A stretch of DNA of 64,000 bases from Rhodobacter sp. (GTDB taxonomy: Bacteria > Pseudomonadota > Alphaproteobacteria > Rhodobacterales > Rhodobacteraceae). Below, one piece after another: positions 33,421-42,628 of this stretch. The notes beneath the pieces were generated by a model. It worked only from the letters and a program-made list of their open reading frames with translations. It had not been told where the DNA came from and searched no databases. The number at the start of each line of letters is the position of its first letter. The first letter of the stretch is position 1. The stretch is taken from assembly GCA_020637515.1 (NCBI GenBank), contig JACKKG010000001.1, positions 1,332,501-1,396,500 of the forward strand. Reading direction: 5' to 3'. Position numbers and translations under genes: made by a program.

Positions 33421-36209
33421 GCCTGTCCGCGCTGGGTTTCGCCGCGCCCTGGGTGCTGTGGTCTCTGCTGGCGCTGCCGATTCTGTGGTGGCTGTTGCGC
33501 GCGGTGCCGCCGGCGCCGGTGCGCCGCCGCTTTCCCGGCGTCGCCCTGCTTCTGGGCCTGCGCGACAGGGACCCGGAAAGCCAGCGCACGCCCTGGTGGT
33601 TGCTGCTGCTCAGGGTGCTGACACTGGCGGCGCTGATCCTGGCGCTGGCGGGGCCGGTGCTGAACCCTGCGCGGGGCGTGCCGGGGCAGGGGCCGCTGCT
33701 GGTGGTGATGGACGCAAGCTGGGCCAGCGCCCGCGACTGGCCGCGCCGGATCGACAGGGTCGGCCAGGCGCTGGAGGCCGCGCAACGCGCCGGGCGCACC
33801 GTGTCGGTGGTCTCGTGGACCGACGCGCCGGAGGGCGCGCCCGAATTCCGTGCCGCGGATCACTGGCGCGAGCGCCTGACGGGGCTGGCGCCGCGCCCTT
33901 GGGCGCCGGCCGCCGGCGCGGTGCCCGACTGGATCGCCGGCCTGCCCGCGGGCACCGAAACCCTGTGGGTCAGCGACGGGCTGGCGCGGGACGGACGGGC
34001 CGCCCTGCTGGCGGCGCTGGCGCAGGTCGGGCCGGTTTCGGTGTTCGAACCCGCGTCGCCGGTGCTGGCCCTGGCGCCGGCGGTCTTTGACGGGCAGATC
34101 GTCAGCGTGACCGCGCGGCGCACACCCGGCCCGGCGCAGGCGCTGGTCCTCGATGCGGTCGGCCGCGACCCGGCCGGGGCCGAGCGCGTGCTGGACCATG
34201 CCGCGCTGACCTTTGCCGCGGGCGCTGTCAGCGCCGAGGTGCGGTTCGACCTGCCCCCCGAGCTCAGGAACCGCGTGACCCGGTTCCAGATCGACGGCGC
34301 CCGCGGCGCGGGGGCGGTCACGTTGACCGACGACGGGCTGCAACGGCGCAAGGTGGCGCTGCTCAGCGTGCGCGAGGGCAGCGAGCGGCTGGCGCTGCTG
34401 TCACCGCTGCACTACCTGCGCGAGGCTTTGCGCCCCAATGCCGACGTGATCGAAAGCGCCAGCCTGGACGACCTGTTGCTGGCCGGTCCCGATGTCCTGG
34501 TGCTGGCCGACATGCCGGGCCTGACCGACACCGAATCGCAGGCCCTGCTGCATTGGGTAGAGCAGGGCGGCCTGCTGCTGCGCTTTGCCGGTCCGCGGAT
34601 GGCGGGTGCCGGCGCCAGCGCGGCGCTGGGCGGCGCGCTGAGCCAGACGGACGATCCGTTGCTGCCGGTCCGCCTGCGGGCCGGGGGGCGCACCGTGGGC
34701 GGCGCGATGAGCTGGGGCGATCCGCGCTCTCTGGCGCCCTTTCCCGAGACCTCGCCCTTTGTCGGCCTGCCGGTGCCCGCCGACGTCGGTATCCGCGCGC
34801 AGGTCCTGGCCCAGCCGGGCCCCGATCTGGCGGCGCATACCATCGCCGCGCTGGCCGACGGCACGCCGCTGGTGACCCGCGCGGCGCGTGGTGCGGGGCA
34901 GGTGGTGCTGTTCCATGTGACGGCGAATGCCGAATGGTCGAACCTGCCGCTCTCGGGCCTGTTCGTGCAAATGCTGGACCGGCTCGCGATCTCGACCCGG
35001 GGCGCCCGCCCCGAGGCCGGAGACATGGCCGGCACGCATTGGCAACCGCAAGAGATCATGGATGGCTTCGGCTTGCTCAGCCGCGCCGACGACCGCGCCG
35101 CGGTGACCGGCGAGGCCCTGGCGCCGGTGCTGCTGGGCGACCGCCCACCGGGGCCCGACCTGCCGCCGGGCCTGTATGCCGGCACCGCGCTGCGCATCGC
35201 CGTCAACGCCACCGACGCGCAAACGCCCCTGACGCCCGCGCAATGGCCGCTGGGCACCCAGGTCGAAACCGGCACCCGGCCGGCCGAGGTCCCGCTGGCG
35301 GGGTTCCTGTTCGCGCTGGCCGCCGTCGTGCTGGCGCTGGACGCGCTGGCCACCCTGGCGCTGGGCGGGCGGTTGCTGCGCGCGGCGATGCTGGTGCTGG
35401 CGCTGGGCCTTGCGGCGGCGCCGCGCGCGCAGGCCCAGACCGGCGACGTGGACCCGCGGATCCTGCAAGCCACCGAGAACGTCGTGCTGGCCGCCGTGGC
35501 CTCGGGCGATGCGCAGGTTGACGAGGTCGCGCTGGCCGGGCTGAGGGGGGTGTCGGACGCGCTTTATGCGCGCTCGTCTGTCGAGCCGGGGGCGCCGATG
35601 CGCGTGGACATCGAGACCGACGAACTGTCGGTCTTTCCGTTCCTCTACTGGCCGGTGATCGCGGATAGCCCGCTGCCCTCGCCGCAGGCCTATGCCAAGC
35701 TGAACCGCTATCTGCGCACCGGCGGCATGATCCTGTTCGACACCCGCGATGCCGAGCAGGCGCGCCTGACCGGCGGCACCACCGCCGCAGGCCGACGCCT
35801 GCAGCAGATCGCGGCGGGGCTGGACATCCCGCCGCTGGAACCCGTTCCCGCCGACCATGTGCTGACCCGCACATTCTATCTGCTCAGCGATTTCCCGGGC
35901 CGCTATCAGGGCGGCACCGTCTGGGTCGAGGCCGCGCCCGCCGACGCCCAGCAGGCCGAGGGGATGCCGTTTCGCAACCTCAATGACGGGGTGTCGCCGG
36001 TCGTCGTGGGGTCGAACGACTGGGCCTCGGCCTGGGCGGTGGACGCGCAAGGGCTGCCGATGGCGCCGGTCGGGCGCGGCACCACCGGCGACCGCCAGCG
36101 CGAGATGGCGATGCGGTTCGGTGTCAACCTGATCATGTATGTGCTGTCGGGCAACTACAAATCCGACCAGGTGCATGTGCCCGCGTTGCTGGAAAGGCTG
36201 GGACAATGA
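33417..36209 (+). CDS. BatA-like N-terminal / DUF4159 membrane protein
   Basis: A 930-residue protein. The N terminus has the paired transmembrane 'BatA' segment (about 1-85: 'LGFAAPWVLWSLLALPILWWLLRAVPP', 'LLLLRVLTLAALILALAGPVL'). A large periplasmic part follows, then a further membrane segment near 625-675 and a C-terminal DUF4159 domain ('FPFLYWPVIADSPLPS', 'GGMILFDTRDAE'), which resembles a class I glutaminase-like fold. ATG overlap (TGATG type) with the DUF58 gene. The operon suggests a MoxR-driven envelope or complex-assembly role; the substrate is unknown. Confidence 0.88.
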   Translation: MSLSALGFAAPWVLWSLLALPILWWLLRAVPPAPVRRRFPGVALLLGLRDRDPESQRTPWWLLLLRVLTLAALILALAGPVLNPARGVPGQGPLLVVMDASWASARDWPRRIDRVGQALEAAQRAGRTVSVVSWTDAPEGAPEFRAADHWRERLTGLAPRPWAPAAGAVPDWIAGLPAGTETLWVSDGLARDGRAALLAALAQVGPVSVFEPASPVLALAPAVFDGQIVSVTARRTPGPAQALVLDAVGRDPAGAERVLDHAALTFAAGAVSAEVRFDLPPELRNRVTRFQIDGARGAGAVTLTDDGLQRRKVALLSVREGSERLALLSPLHYLREALRPNADVIESASLDDLLLAGPDVLVLADMPGLTDTESQALLHWVEQGGLLLRFAGPRMAGAGASAALGGALSQTDDPLLPVRLRAGGRTVGGAMSWGDPRSLAPFPETSPFVGLPVPADVGIRAQVLAQPGPDLAAHTIAALADGTPLVTRAARGAGQVVLFHVTANAEWSNLPLSGLFVQMLDRLAISTRGARPEAGDMAGTHWQPQEIMDGFGLLSRADDRAAVTGEALAPVLLGDRPPGPDLPPGLYAGTALRIAVNATDAQTPLTPAQWPLGTQVETGTRPAEVPLAGFLFALAAVVLALDALATLALGGRLLRAAMLVLALGLAAAPRAQAQTGDVDPRILQATENVVLAAVASGDAQVDEVALAGLRGVSDALYARSSVEPGAPMRVDIETDELSVFPFLYWPVIADSPLPSPQAYAKLNRYLRTGGMILFDTRDAEQARLTGGTTAAGRRLQQIAAGLDIPPLEPVPADHVLTRTFYLLSDFPGRYQGGTVWVEAAPADAQQAEGMPFRNLNDGVSPVVVGSNDWASAWAVDAQGLPMAPVGRGTTGDRQREMAMRFGVNLIMYVLSGNYKSDQVHVPALLERLGQ

Positions 36210-38278
36210 ACGGCGCCTCGGTGGTCTTTGATCCGCTGTTGCCCTGGGTCGTCGTCTGGGCCCTGGGCGCGCTGGCCCTGGCGGTGACGGCGGTGTCCTT
36301 GTGGCGCGGACTGGCGGGTTGGCCGCTGCGCGCGCTGGGGCTGGGGCTGATCCTGGTGGCACTGGCCAATCCCGCCATCCAGACCGAGGACCGCCAGCCG
36401 CTGCCCGACATCGCCCTGATCCTGCGCGATGCCACGGGCTCGAACCGGCTGGCCGGGCGCGCCGCGCAGACCGAGGCCGCCGTGACCCATCTGCGCGCCG
36501 AACTCGCGCGGCTGGGAATCGAGGGCCGCGTCGCCACCATCCCCGACGGGCCCGACAACGGCGGCTCGCAGGTGAACGCGGCGCTGGATCAGGCGCTGGC
36601 GGATCTGCCGCGCGACCGTCTGGCGGGGGTGTTCGTGGTGTCGGACGGGTTGGCGCATGACCCGCCGCTGGTGACCCCGCCCGCGCCGCTGCATCTGGTG
36701 CAGACCGGCGAACCGGCCGACTGGGACCGCCGCCTGATCGTGCGCAACGCGCCCGCCTATGGCATCCTGGGCGAGACCCTGACCCTGACCCTCAGGATCG
36801 AGGACGAAGGCCGCGTCCCCGAGGCGCTGCGCGGTCAGCCGGTGCGCGTGGGCTTTGCGCTGAACGGCGAGGCCCTGCGCTATGCCACCGCCCCGGTGGG
36901 CGAGGACATGACGCTGACCCTGACGCTGGATCGTGGCGGGCTGAATGTGCTGCGCTTCGTGCTGGCGGCCGAAGAGGGCGAACTGACCGACCGCAACAAC
37001 GCGGCCGTGGTGCAGATCAACGGCATTCGCGACCGGTTGCGCGTGCTTCTGGTCTCGGGCGAGCCGCACACGGGCGAACGCACCTGGCGCAACCTTCTGA
37101 AATCCGACCCCTCGGTCGATCTGGTGCATTTCACCATCCTGCGGCCGCCGGATCGCCAGGACGGGGTGCCGGTCGGGGAACTGTCGCTGATCGCCTTTCC
37201 GACGCGCGAATTGTTCGTGGAAAAGATCGACGACTTCGATCTCATCATCTTTGACCGCTATCGCCGCCGTGGGATCTTGCCGAACAGCTATTTCGACAAC
37301 ATCCGCCGCTATGTGACCGAGGGCGGCGCGCTGCTGGTCGTCGGTGGGCCGGAACTGGCCAGCGCGGAAAGCATCTATCATTCGCCGCTGGGCCAGATCC
37401 TGCCGGCCGAACCGACCGCGCGGGTGCTGGAACAACCCTTTGCGCCGCATCTGTCGCCCACCGGCGCCCGCCATCCGGTGACCGAGGGGTTGGACCAGGG
37501 CTATCCCGCCGCGACCCAAGGCGGCGCGCCGGGCTGGGGCCGCTGGCTCAGGCAGATCGACCTTGCGCCGCATTCGGGCGAGGTGGTGATGCAGGGCGTG
37601 GCGGATCGCCCGCTTCTGGTGCTGGACCACGCCGGGCAGGGACGGGTGGCGATGCTGGCCTCGGATCAGGCCTGGCTTTGGGACCGCGGCTTCGAAGGTG
37701 GCGGGCCGCAGGCCGAATTGCTGCGCCGTCTCGCCCACTGGCTGATGCGCGAGCCCGACCTCGAGGAAGAGGCCCTGAGTGCCGACGCGCAGGGGCTGGA
37801 CATGACGATCACCCGCCGCTCGTTGCACGATGGGCCACATACGGTCACCGTGACCCGCCCCGACGACAGCAGCGTCACGCTGGATCTGACGGAAACCGCG
37901 CCGGGCCGGTTTACCGCGCATTGGCAGGGCGACGAGCCGGGCCTCTACCGGCTGCAATCCGAAGGGCTGGATACCGTCACCGTTCTGGGCACCGCCAACC
38001 CCCGCGAATACGAACGCGTGGTGGCCGATGCCGCCCCCCTGGCGCCGCTGATCGACGCCACGCGCGGCGGGGTCGCGCCCGTCGCCGCCGGCCTGCCCGC
38101 GCTGCGCGCCGTGGATGCGGGCCGTCAGGCCTGGGGCCGCGGCTGGCTGGGGGTCACGCCGCGCGGCGCCTATGTCACCACCGACCTCAGGCTGGCCGCG
38201 TTGGCGCCGGTCTGGCTGTGGCTGGTGCTGGGGCTGGGCCTGGTGCTGGCGGCCTGGCTGCGCGAGGCCCGCCGCTAA
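36206..38278 (+). CDS. Large membrane protein with glutamine-amidotransferase-like domain
   Basis: A 690-residue protein with two N-terminal transmembrane helices (about 10-55), an extended von Willebrand/Ig-like periplasmic part, a GATase-like stretch ('FDLIIFDRYRRRGILPNSYFDNIRRYVTEGGALLVVGGPE', about 340-390) and a C-terminal helix ('VWLWLVLGLGLVLAAWLREARR'). No catalytic Cys is seen at the expected position, so it is probably structural. It is the fourth gene of the MoxR operon (4-nt overlap) and its end overlaps the convergent hisD by 4 nt. Confidence 0.85.
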   Translation: MNGASVVFDPLLPWVVVWALGALALAVTAVSLWRGLAGWPLRALGLGLILVALANPAIQTEDRQPLPDIALILRDATGSNRLAGRAAQTEAAVTHLRAELARLGIEGRVATIPDGPDNGGSQVNAALDQALADLPRDRLAGVFVVSDGLAHDPPLVTPPAPLHLVQTGEPADWDRRLIVRNAPAYGILGETLTLTLRIEDEGRVPEALRGQPVRVGFALNGEALRYATAPVGEDMTLTLTLDRGGLNVLRFVLAAEEGELTDRNNAAVVQINGIRDRLRVLLVSGEPHTGERTWRNLLKSDPSVDLVHFTILRPPDRQDGVPVGELSLIAFPTRELFVEKIDDFDLIIFDRYRRRGILPNSYFDNIRRYVTEGGALLVVGGPELASAESIYHSPLGQILPAEPTARVLEQPFAPHLSPTGARHPVTEGLDQGYPAATQGGAPGWGRWLRQIDLAPHSGEVVMQGVADRPLLVLDHAGQGRVAMLASDQAWLWDRGFEGGGPQAELLRRLAHWLMREPDLEEEALSADAQGLDMTITRRSLHDGPHTVTVTRPDDSSVTLDLTETAPGRFTAHWQGDEPGLYRLQSEGLDTVTVLGTANPREYERVVADAAPLAPLIDATRGGVAPVAAGLPALRAVDAGRQAWGRGWLGVTPRGAYVTTDLRLAALAPVWLWLVLGLGLVLAAWLREARR

Positions 38279-39576
38279 CCGTTCAGCCGGTCCAGCCGCG
38301 CCCGCACGCTCAGCCCGTGCGCCTGGAGACTTTCGCTGACGGCCAGCGTCTCGGCCGCCGGGCCGATGGCGCGCAGGGCCTCGGGCGTCATGCGGGCGAG
38401 CGTCGTGCGCTTCAGGAAATCCAGCACCGACAGCCCCGACGAGAACCGCGCCGACCGCGCGGTCGGCAGCACATGGTTCGGCCCGCCGACATAGTCGCCG
38501 ATCGCCTCGGGCGTCCAGTGCCCCAGGAAGATCGCGCCGGCGTGGGTGACCTCTGCCAGCAGGGCCTCGGGGTCGGCGACGCACAGTTCCAGGTGCTCGG
38601 GCGCCACGCGGTCCGACAGCGCCGCCGCCTGCGCCAGCGTATCGACGACGATCACCGCACCGTAATCGCGCCAGCTTGCGCCAGCGATTGCGCGCCGTTC
38701 CAGGGTTTCGAGGTGCCGCTCCACCGCCGCCATGACCGCCTCGGCCTCGACGGCCGAGGTCGTCACCAGGATCGACTGCGCCACCTGGTCGTGTTCGGCC
38801 TGGCTCAGCAGATCCAGGGCGATCCAGTCGGGATCGCCAGTGCCGTCGCCGATGACCAGGATCTCGCTGGGACCGGCGATCATGTCGATGCCGACCCGGC
38901 CAAAGACCCGCCGCTTGGCCGCCGCCACATAGGCGTTGCCGGGGCCGGTGATCTTGTCCACCGGCGCCACGGTCTCGGTGCCATAAGCCAGCGCCGCAAT
39001 CGCCTGGGCGCCGCCGATCCGATAGATCACATCCACACCCGAAAGCCGGGCCGCCAGGATCACCAGCGGGTTCACCGCGCCGCCGGGCGTGGGGCAGGCG
39101 ATGGCCAGCCGCGCGACCCCGGCGACCTTGGCCGGAATCGCGTTCATCAGCACCGACGACGGATAGCTCGCCTGGCCGCCAGGCACATAGAGCCCGGCCG
39201 CCGCGACCGGAGTCCATCGCCAGCCCAGCGCGGCCCCGCTGGCGTCCTCCCAGCGCGCATCCTCGGGGATCTGGCGCTCGTGATAGGCACGAATGCGCGC
39301 CGCCGCCAGCTCCAGCGCCGCGCGGTCGCCAGGGCTTACCTGCGCGCAGAGCGTCTCGATCTCGTCCGGGGAAAAGGCCAGCGTCGCGGGGGTCAGGGCC
39401 AGCCGGTCGAATCGCTCGGTCAATTCGATGACCGCCGCGTCGCCCCGCGCCCGCACGTCGGCAATGATCGCGGCGACGGCGGCATCCACATCGGGGCTGT
39501 CCTCGCGCTTCATGCCCAGAAGGGCGGTGAAACGGGCCTCGAAATCGGCGTCACGGGTGGTCAGGAACTGCGGCAT
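38275..39576 (-). CDS. hisD: Histidinol dehydrogenase
   Basis: A 433-residue enzyme that oxidises L-histidinol to L-histidine, the last two steps of histidine synthesis. Seen are 'GGQASYPSSVLMNAIPAKVAGV', 'GGAQAIAALAYGTETVAPVDKITGPGN', 'EILVIGDGTGDPDWIALDLLSQAEHD' and the catalytic histidine region 'GPNHVLPTARSARFSSGLSV'. The length is normal. The ATG follows an aggagg site. A DUF2948 gene lies upstream, an order familiar in alphaproteobacteria. Confidence 0.96.
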   Translation of the reverse strand: MPQFLTTRDADFEARFTALLGMKREDSPDVDAAVAAIIADVRARGDAAVIELTERFDRLALTPATLAFSPDEIETLCAQVSPGDRAALELAAARIRAYHERQIPEDARWEDASGAALGWRWTPVAAAGLYVPGGQASYPSSVLMNAIPAKVAGVARLAIACPTPGGAVNPLVILAARLSGVDVIYRIGGAQAIAALAYGTETVAPVDKITGPGNAYVAAAKRRVFGRVGIDMIAGPSEILVIGDGTGDPDWIALDLLSQAEHDQVAQSILVTTSAVEAEAVMAAVERHLETLERRAIAGASWRDYGAVIVVDTLAQAAALSDRVAPEHLELCVADPEALLAEVTHAGAIFLGHWTPEAIGDYVGGPNHVLPTARSARFSSGLSVLDFLKRTTLARMTPEALRAIGPAAETLAVSESLQAHGLSVRARLDRLNG

Positions 39577-39667
39577 GGCGGGCCTCCTTGCATGCCCGAG
39601 GGCATAGGGGATCGCGCCCGCAGCGTCCAGTTCCTCCGTCATGGCCCGGGGCCGAACCCGCGCCTTC

Positions 39668-39750
39668 TTTGTGCCGGAAATATCCTCGGGGGTATCCAAA
39701 GGGGGTGGAAAACCCCCTTTGGCGGGGGGTGCGGGGGGCTGGCCCCCCGC
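39668..39750 (-). repeat. Composite hairpin-box element, copy B
   Basis: Read on the minus strand: a 9-bp G/C hairpin (39750-39731), a second hairpin (39720-39698, arms aaagggggt / acccccttt on the plus strand) and a diverged box (39691-39668, core GAGGATATTTCCGGCACAAA). It lies between the DUF2948 stop and hisD, in the same order as copies A and C. It also acts as a likely terminator of the DUF2948 gene. Confidence 0.6.
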
Positions 39751-39771
39751 CGCTTGCCGGCTCCCGGGGCG

Positions 39772-40290
39772 CTACCTCGGGTGGCTCGGCGCCTGGCCTG
39801 ACGGCGCGCCATAGGGTCGCGTCACATCCACAAGTTCGGCCTCGATGCACTCGACCGTCAACTCCAGCAGCCCGTCACCGGCAAAGGTCAGCGTGATCGT
39901 GCCGGGCCCCGCCGGCTCGGTCTCTGCGCGCCCGGTTTGTTCGGTTTGCGCGTCTGCTGTCGCGGGCCGATAGGCCACAGACAGCAGCGACAGCACGGTG
40001 TCCTTGTCGCGCGACAGCCCCTGGTGGCGCACCTCCCGGACATCGGCGAATTCCAGCACCGCGCGGACCCGCTCAAAGCGCCGCCCCGCGGCCTCGGCCT
40101 GCGGCGCGTCCTCCCAGCGGAACCGGTTCAGCAACAGCGAGAATCGACGCCGCCCCCGGGCCCAGGCCAGATCCGCCCCGGTCAGCACCGCATCCTGCAC
40201 CAGCGCCGACAGCACGCCCAGATCGGCCGCGTCGCGCGCGATCAGCCGCAAGGGCGCCTCGGCCCCGTCCTCGAATCGCGCGTCGCTCAT
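39772..40290 (-). CDS. DUF2948 family protein
   Basis: A 172-residue protein with the family features 'PLRLIARDAADLGVLSALVQDAVL' and 'RRRFSLLLNRFRWEDA', ending in 'LLELTVECIEAELVDVTRPY'. The family has no known function and is usually found beside hisD in Rhodobacterales. Its start overlaps the stop of the small upstream gene by 2 nt. Confidence 0.88.
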   Translation of the reverse strand: MSDARFEDGAEAPLRLIARDAADLGVLSALVQDAVLTGADLAWARGRRRFSLLLNRFRWEDAPQAEAAGRRFERVRAVLEFADVREVRHQGLSRDKDTVLSLLSVAYRPATADAQTEQTGRAETEPAGPGTITLTFAGDGLLELTVECIEAELVDVTRPYGAPSGQAPSHPR

Positions 40291-40460
40291 GTCTCGTCCT
40301 CTTCCGCGCGGGCCTTGGCCTGCGCCTTGCGACGGGCGATGTTGGCCTTCAGCGCGGCTTTGACGCGCGCCTCTCTGGCCTGGTCGCCCTTGGTTCCCTT
40401 GACCGACTGCACGCGGCGCGCGCGGTCCCCGGCGGGTTCGGTATCTTTGCCGCTGTTCAT
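40287..40460 (-). CDS. Small highly charged protein upstream of DUF2948
   Basis: A 57-residue frame starting MNSGKDTEPAGDRARR. It is rich in Lys, Arg, Ala and Glu, has a helical middle ('GDQAREARVKAALKANIARRKAQ') and ends AEEDET. Its ATG codon (40458-40460) is clear and its stop overlaps the DUF2948 start, so it belongs to that operon. I do not recognise the family; nucleic-acid binding is possible but unproven. Confidence 0.65.
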   Translation of the reverse strand: MNSGKDTEPAGDRARRVQSVKGTKGDQAREARVKAALKANIARRKAQAKARAEEDET

Positions 40461-40548
40461 GGCGACCCTCTTACCGCGTGGTGAAAAAACCGTCCAGACA
40501 GGGCTTGCACAACGCGCGCTTTGCGTCTAATCAGCCGCCCGTGGCAAC

Positions 40549-40623
<75 letters not shown>

Positions 40624-40930
40624 CCTTTCCCCAGGACCCATGCCCAGAACGCCGCCGCCAAAGATCGGCAGGCGGCAGGTCGCGCGCGATTCGCAGGGCC
40701 TTGAGCCCGGCTCGGGGCGCCGCGTTCCGGCCCGCCCTCCGACGGCGCAGGGTGACCCTGTCCCGGGTTGCCGGGCGGTTCGGGTTGAAACGTCCCGTCG
40801 CGTGGGGGTACGGGACAATATTCTTCCAAACGGCCGTGAACCGGCGGTAAACTGACCTTGTTTTCTTGTGTAGCTTGCGTATTTCGGGAGTTTTTCCCAT
40901 CATCGGGCCGTGCTTTCCAAGGGTGCGGCG
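40624..40930. other. Intergenic region between tRNA-Thr and cysG
   Basis: 307 bp. The left two thirds are G/C rich with no clear structure. The right third is relatively A/T rich for this genome (around 40815-40905) with TTGTTT near 40858 and several T-runs, and probably holds the promoter of the sulfate-assimilation operon. I see no convincing -10, riboswitch or operator palindrome. Confidence 0.5.
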
Positions 40931-42319
40931 ATGCAGCATTTTCCTGTCTACCTCGATCTCGCGGCCGCGCGGGTGGTCATTGCCGGGAACGGCGCCTTTG
41001 CCCTGGCAAAGCTGCGGCTGCTGGCCAGGACGCCGGCGCGGATCACCCTCTTTGCCCCGGCGCCCGCCCGCGATCTCGAAGTCGCGGCCGGCGAACACGG
41101 CGCCACGCTTTTGCGCCGCCCGGCCGAGGCCGCCGATCTCGACGGTGCCCGGCTGGCCTATGCCGCCCATGGCGAGGGTGCCGCGGACGCCAGGTTCGCG
41201 CGGCTTGCGCGGGCGGCGGGTGCGCTGGTCAACGTGGTGGACGACCTCGAAGCCAGCGACCACATCACCCCGGCGATCGTGGACCGCGCGCCGGTGACGA
41301 TCGCCATCGGCACCGAAGGCGCGGCGCCGGTGCTGGCCCGGGCGATCAAGGCTGACCTGGAGGAACGCCTGCCGCAGGGGCTGGGCACGCTCGCGCGCGC
41401 GGGCAAGCTGTTCCGCCCTGCGGCCGAGGCCCTGCCGCAGGGCCGCCGCCGCCGCGCGTTCTGGTCCGACTATTACACCCGCTCCGGCCCCGAGGTTCTG
41501 GCCGAGGCCGGCGCGGAATTGCTGGACCACGCGCTTCATGCGCTGCTTGAGCGTCATCTGCGCGCCGAGGCGGGGGTCGGACGGGTCGATCTGGTCGGCG
41601 CGGGGCCGGGCGATCCCGCGTTGATGACGCTGAAGGCCCGGCAGCTTCTGGATGCCGCCGACGTGGTGATCCACGACCGGCTGGTTCCCCGGCCAATCCT
41701 GGACCTCGCCCGCCGCGAGGCGCTGTTCGTGCCGGTCGGGAAAGAGGGGTTCGGCCCCTCGACCCCGCAGGACGCGATCAATGCCGCGATGATCGATCAT
41801 GCCCGGACCGGCGCCCGCGTGGTTCGGCTGAAAGGCGGCGACGCCAGCGTCTTTGCCCGCCTGGACGAGGAAACCGAGGCGCTCGCCGCCGCCGGCATCG
41901 ATTGGTCGGTGACGCCGGGCATCACGGCCGCCAGCGCCGCCGCCGCAGCCATCGGCCGCAGCCTGACCCGGCGCGGGCGCAATGCCGAACTGCGCCTTGT
42001 CACCGCGCATGACACGCAGGGCTTTGCCGAACTCGACTGGCCGGCGCTGGCCCGCCCGGGTGCCGTTGCGGCGGTCTACATGGGCAGGACGGCCGCGCGC
42101 TTTGTGCAAGGGCGCCTCATGATGCACGGCGCATCGCCTGCGACCCCGGTCACGCTGGTCGCGAACGTCGCGCGCCCGGATCAGCGCATCCTGACCTCGC
42201 GGCTCGATCGGCTGGCAGCCGATGCCGCGCAACTGTCCGGCCCGGCGATCCTGCTGGTCGGCCTGGGGCCGGCACAGGCGGCGGCCTCGTTTTCCCAACG
42301 CATCGAGGATATGGCCTGA
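40931..42319 (+). CDS. cysG: Siroheme synthase (precorrin-2 dehydrogenase/ferrochelatase fused to uroporphyrinogen-III methyltransferase)
   Basis: A 462-residue two-part enzyme that makes siroheme for sulfite reductase. The N-terminal CysG_B-like domain (about 1-200) has a Rossmann stretch 'RVVIAGNGAFALAKLRLL' and 'VNVVDDLEASDHITPAIVDRAPVTIAIGTEGAAPVLARAIKADLE'. The C-terminal methylase (about 215-460) has 'VGAGPGDPALMTLKARQLLDAADVVIHDRLV' and 'VRLKGGDASVFARLDEE'. The usual GGG of the dehydrogenase loop reads GNG. ATG 40931 is chosen over TTG/ATG starts 7 codons earlier by homology. It is coupled to the next gene (TGATG). Confidence 0.93.
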   Translation: MQHFPVYLDLAAARVVIAGNGAFALAKLRLLARTPARITLFAPAPARDLEVAAGEHGATLLRRPAEAADLDGARLAYAAHGEGAADARFARLARAAGALVNVVDDLEASDHITPAIVDRAPVTIAIGTEGAAPVLARAIKADLEERLPQGLGTLARAGKLFRPAAEALPQGRRRRAFWSDYYTRSGPEVLAEAGAELLDHALHALLERHLRAEAGVGRVDLVGAGPGDPALMTLKARQLLDAADVVIHDRLVPRPILDLARREALFVPVGKEGFGPSTPQDAINAAMIDHARTGARVVRLKGGDASVFARLDEETEALAAAGIDWSVTPGITAASAAAAAIGRSLTRRGRNAELRLVTAHDTQGFAELDWPALARPGAVAAVYMGRTAARFVQGRLMMHGASPATPVTLVANVARPDQRILTSRLDRLAADAAQLSGPAILLVGLGPAQAAASFSQRIEDMA

Positions 42320-42618
42320 TGACCCGTGACCCCATCGTGAAAATCGTCACCGCCAACGCCCTGATCGAGGGCGACGTGGTCTACCTGACTGCCGCCGGTG
42401 GCTGGACCCGCCATCTGGCCCAGGCGGCCCCCTTTGCCGACAAGACGCAGGCCGAGGCCGCGCTGGCCAGCGCCGCGCAACGCGGGCACGAGGTCGTGGG
42501 CTGTTACCTCGCCGATGCGCGCCAGACCCCGCAAGGGCTGGACCCCGCCCATTTCCGCGAGGATTTCCGCCGTCGCGGCCCCTCGAACTATGTGCACGGC
42601 AAACAGGCCGCCGCCTGA
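42319..42618 (+). CDS. DUF2849 family protein
   Basis: A 99-residue protein with 'IVKIVTANALIEGDVVYLTAAGGWTRHLAQAAPFADKTQAEAALA' and 'HFREDFRRRGPSNYVHGKQ'. The family sits between siroheme synthase and sulfite reductase genes in Rhodobacterales (family knowledge), so a helper role in sulfite reduction is likely but unproven. Its start overlaps the cysG stop by one base. Confidence 0.85.
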   Translation: MTRDPIVKIVTANALIEGDVVYLTAAGGWTRHLAQAAPFADKTQAEAALASAAQRGHEVVGCYLADARQTPQGLDPAHFREDFRRRGPSNYVHGKQAAA

Positions 42619-42628
42619 GGACCCCATC

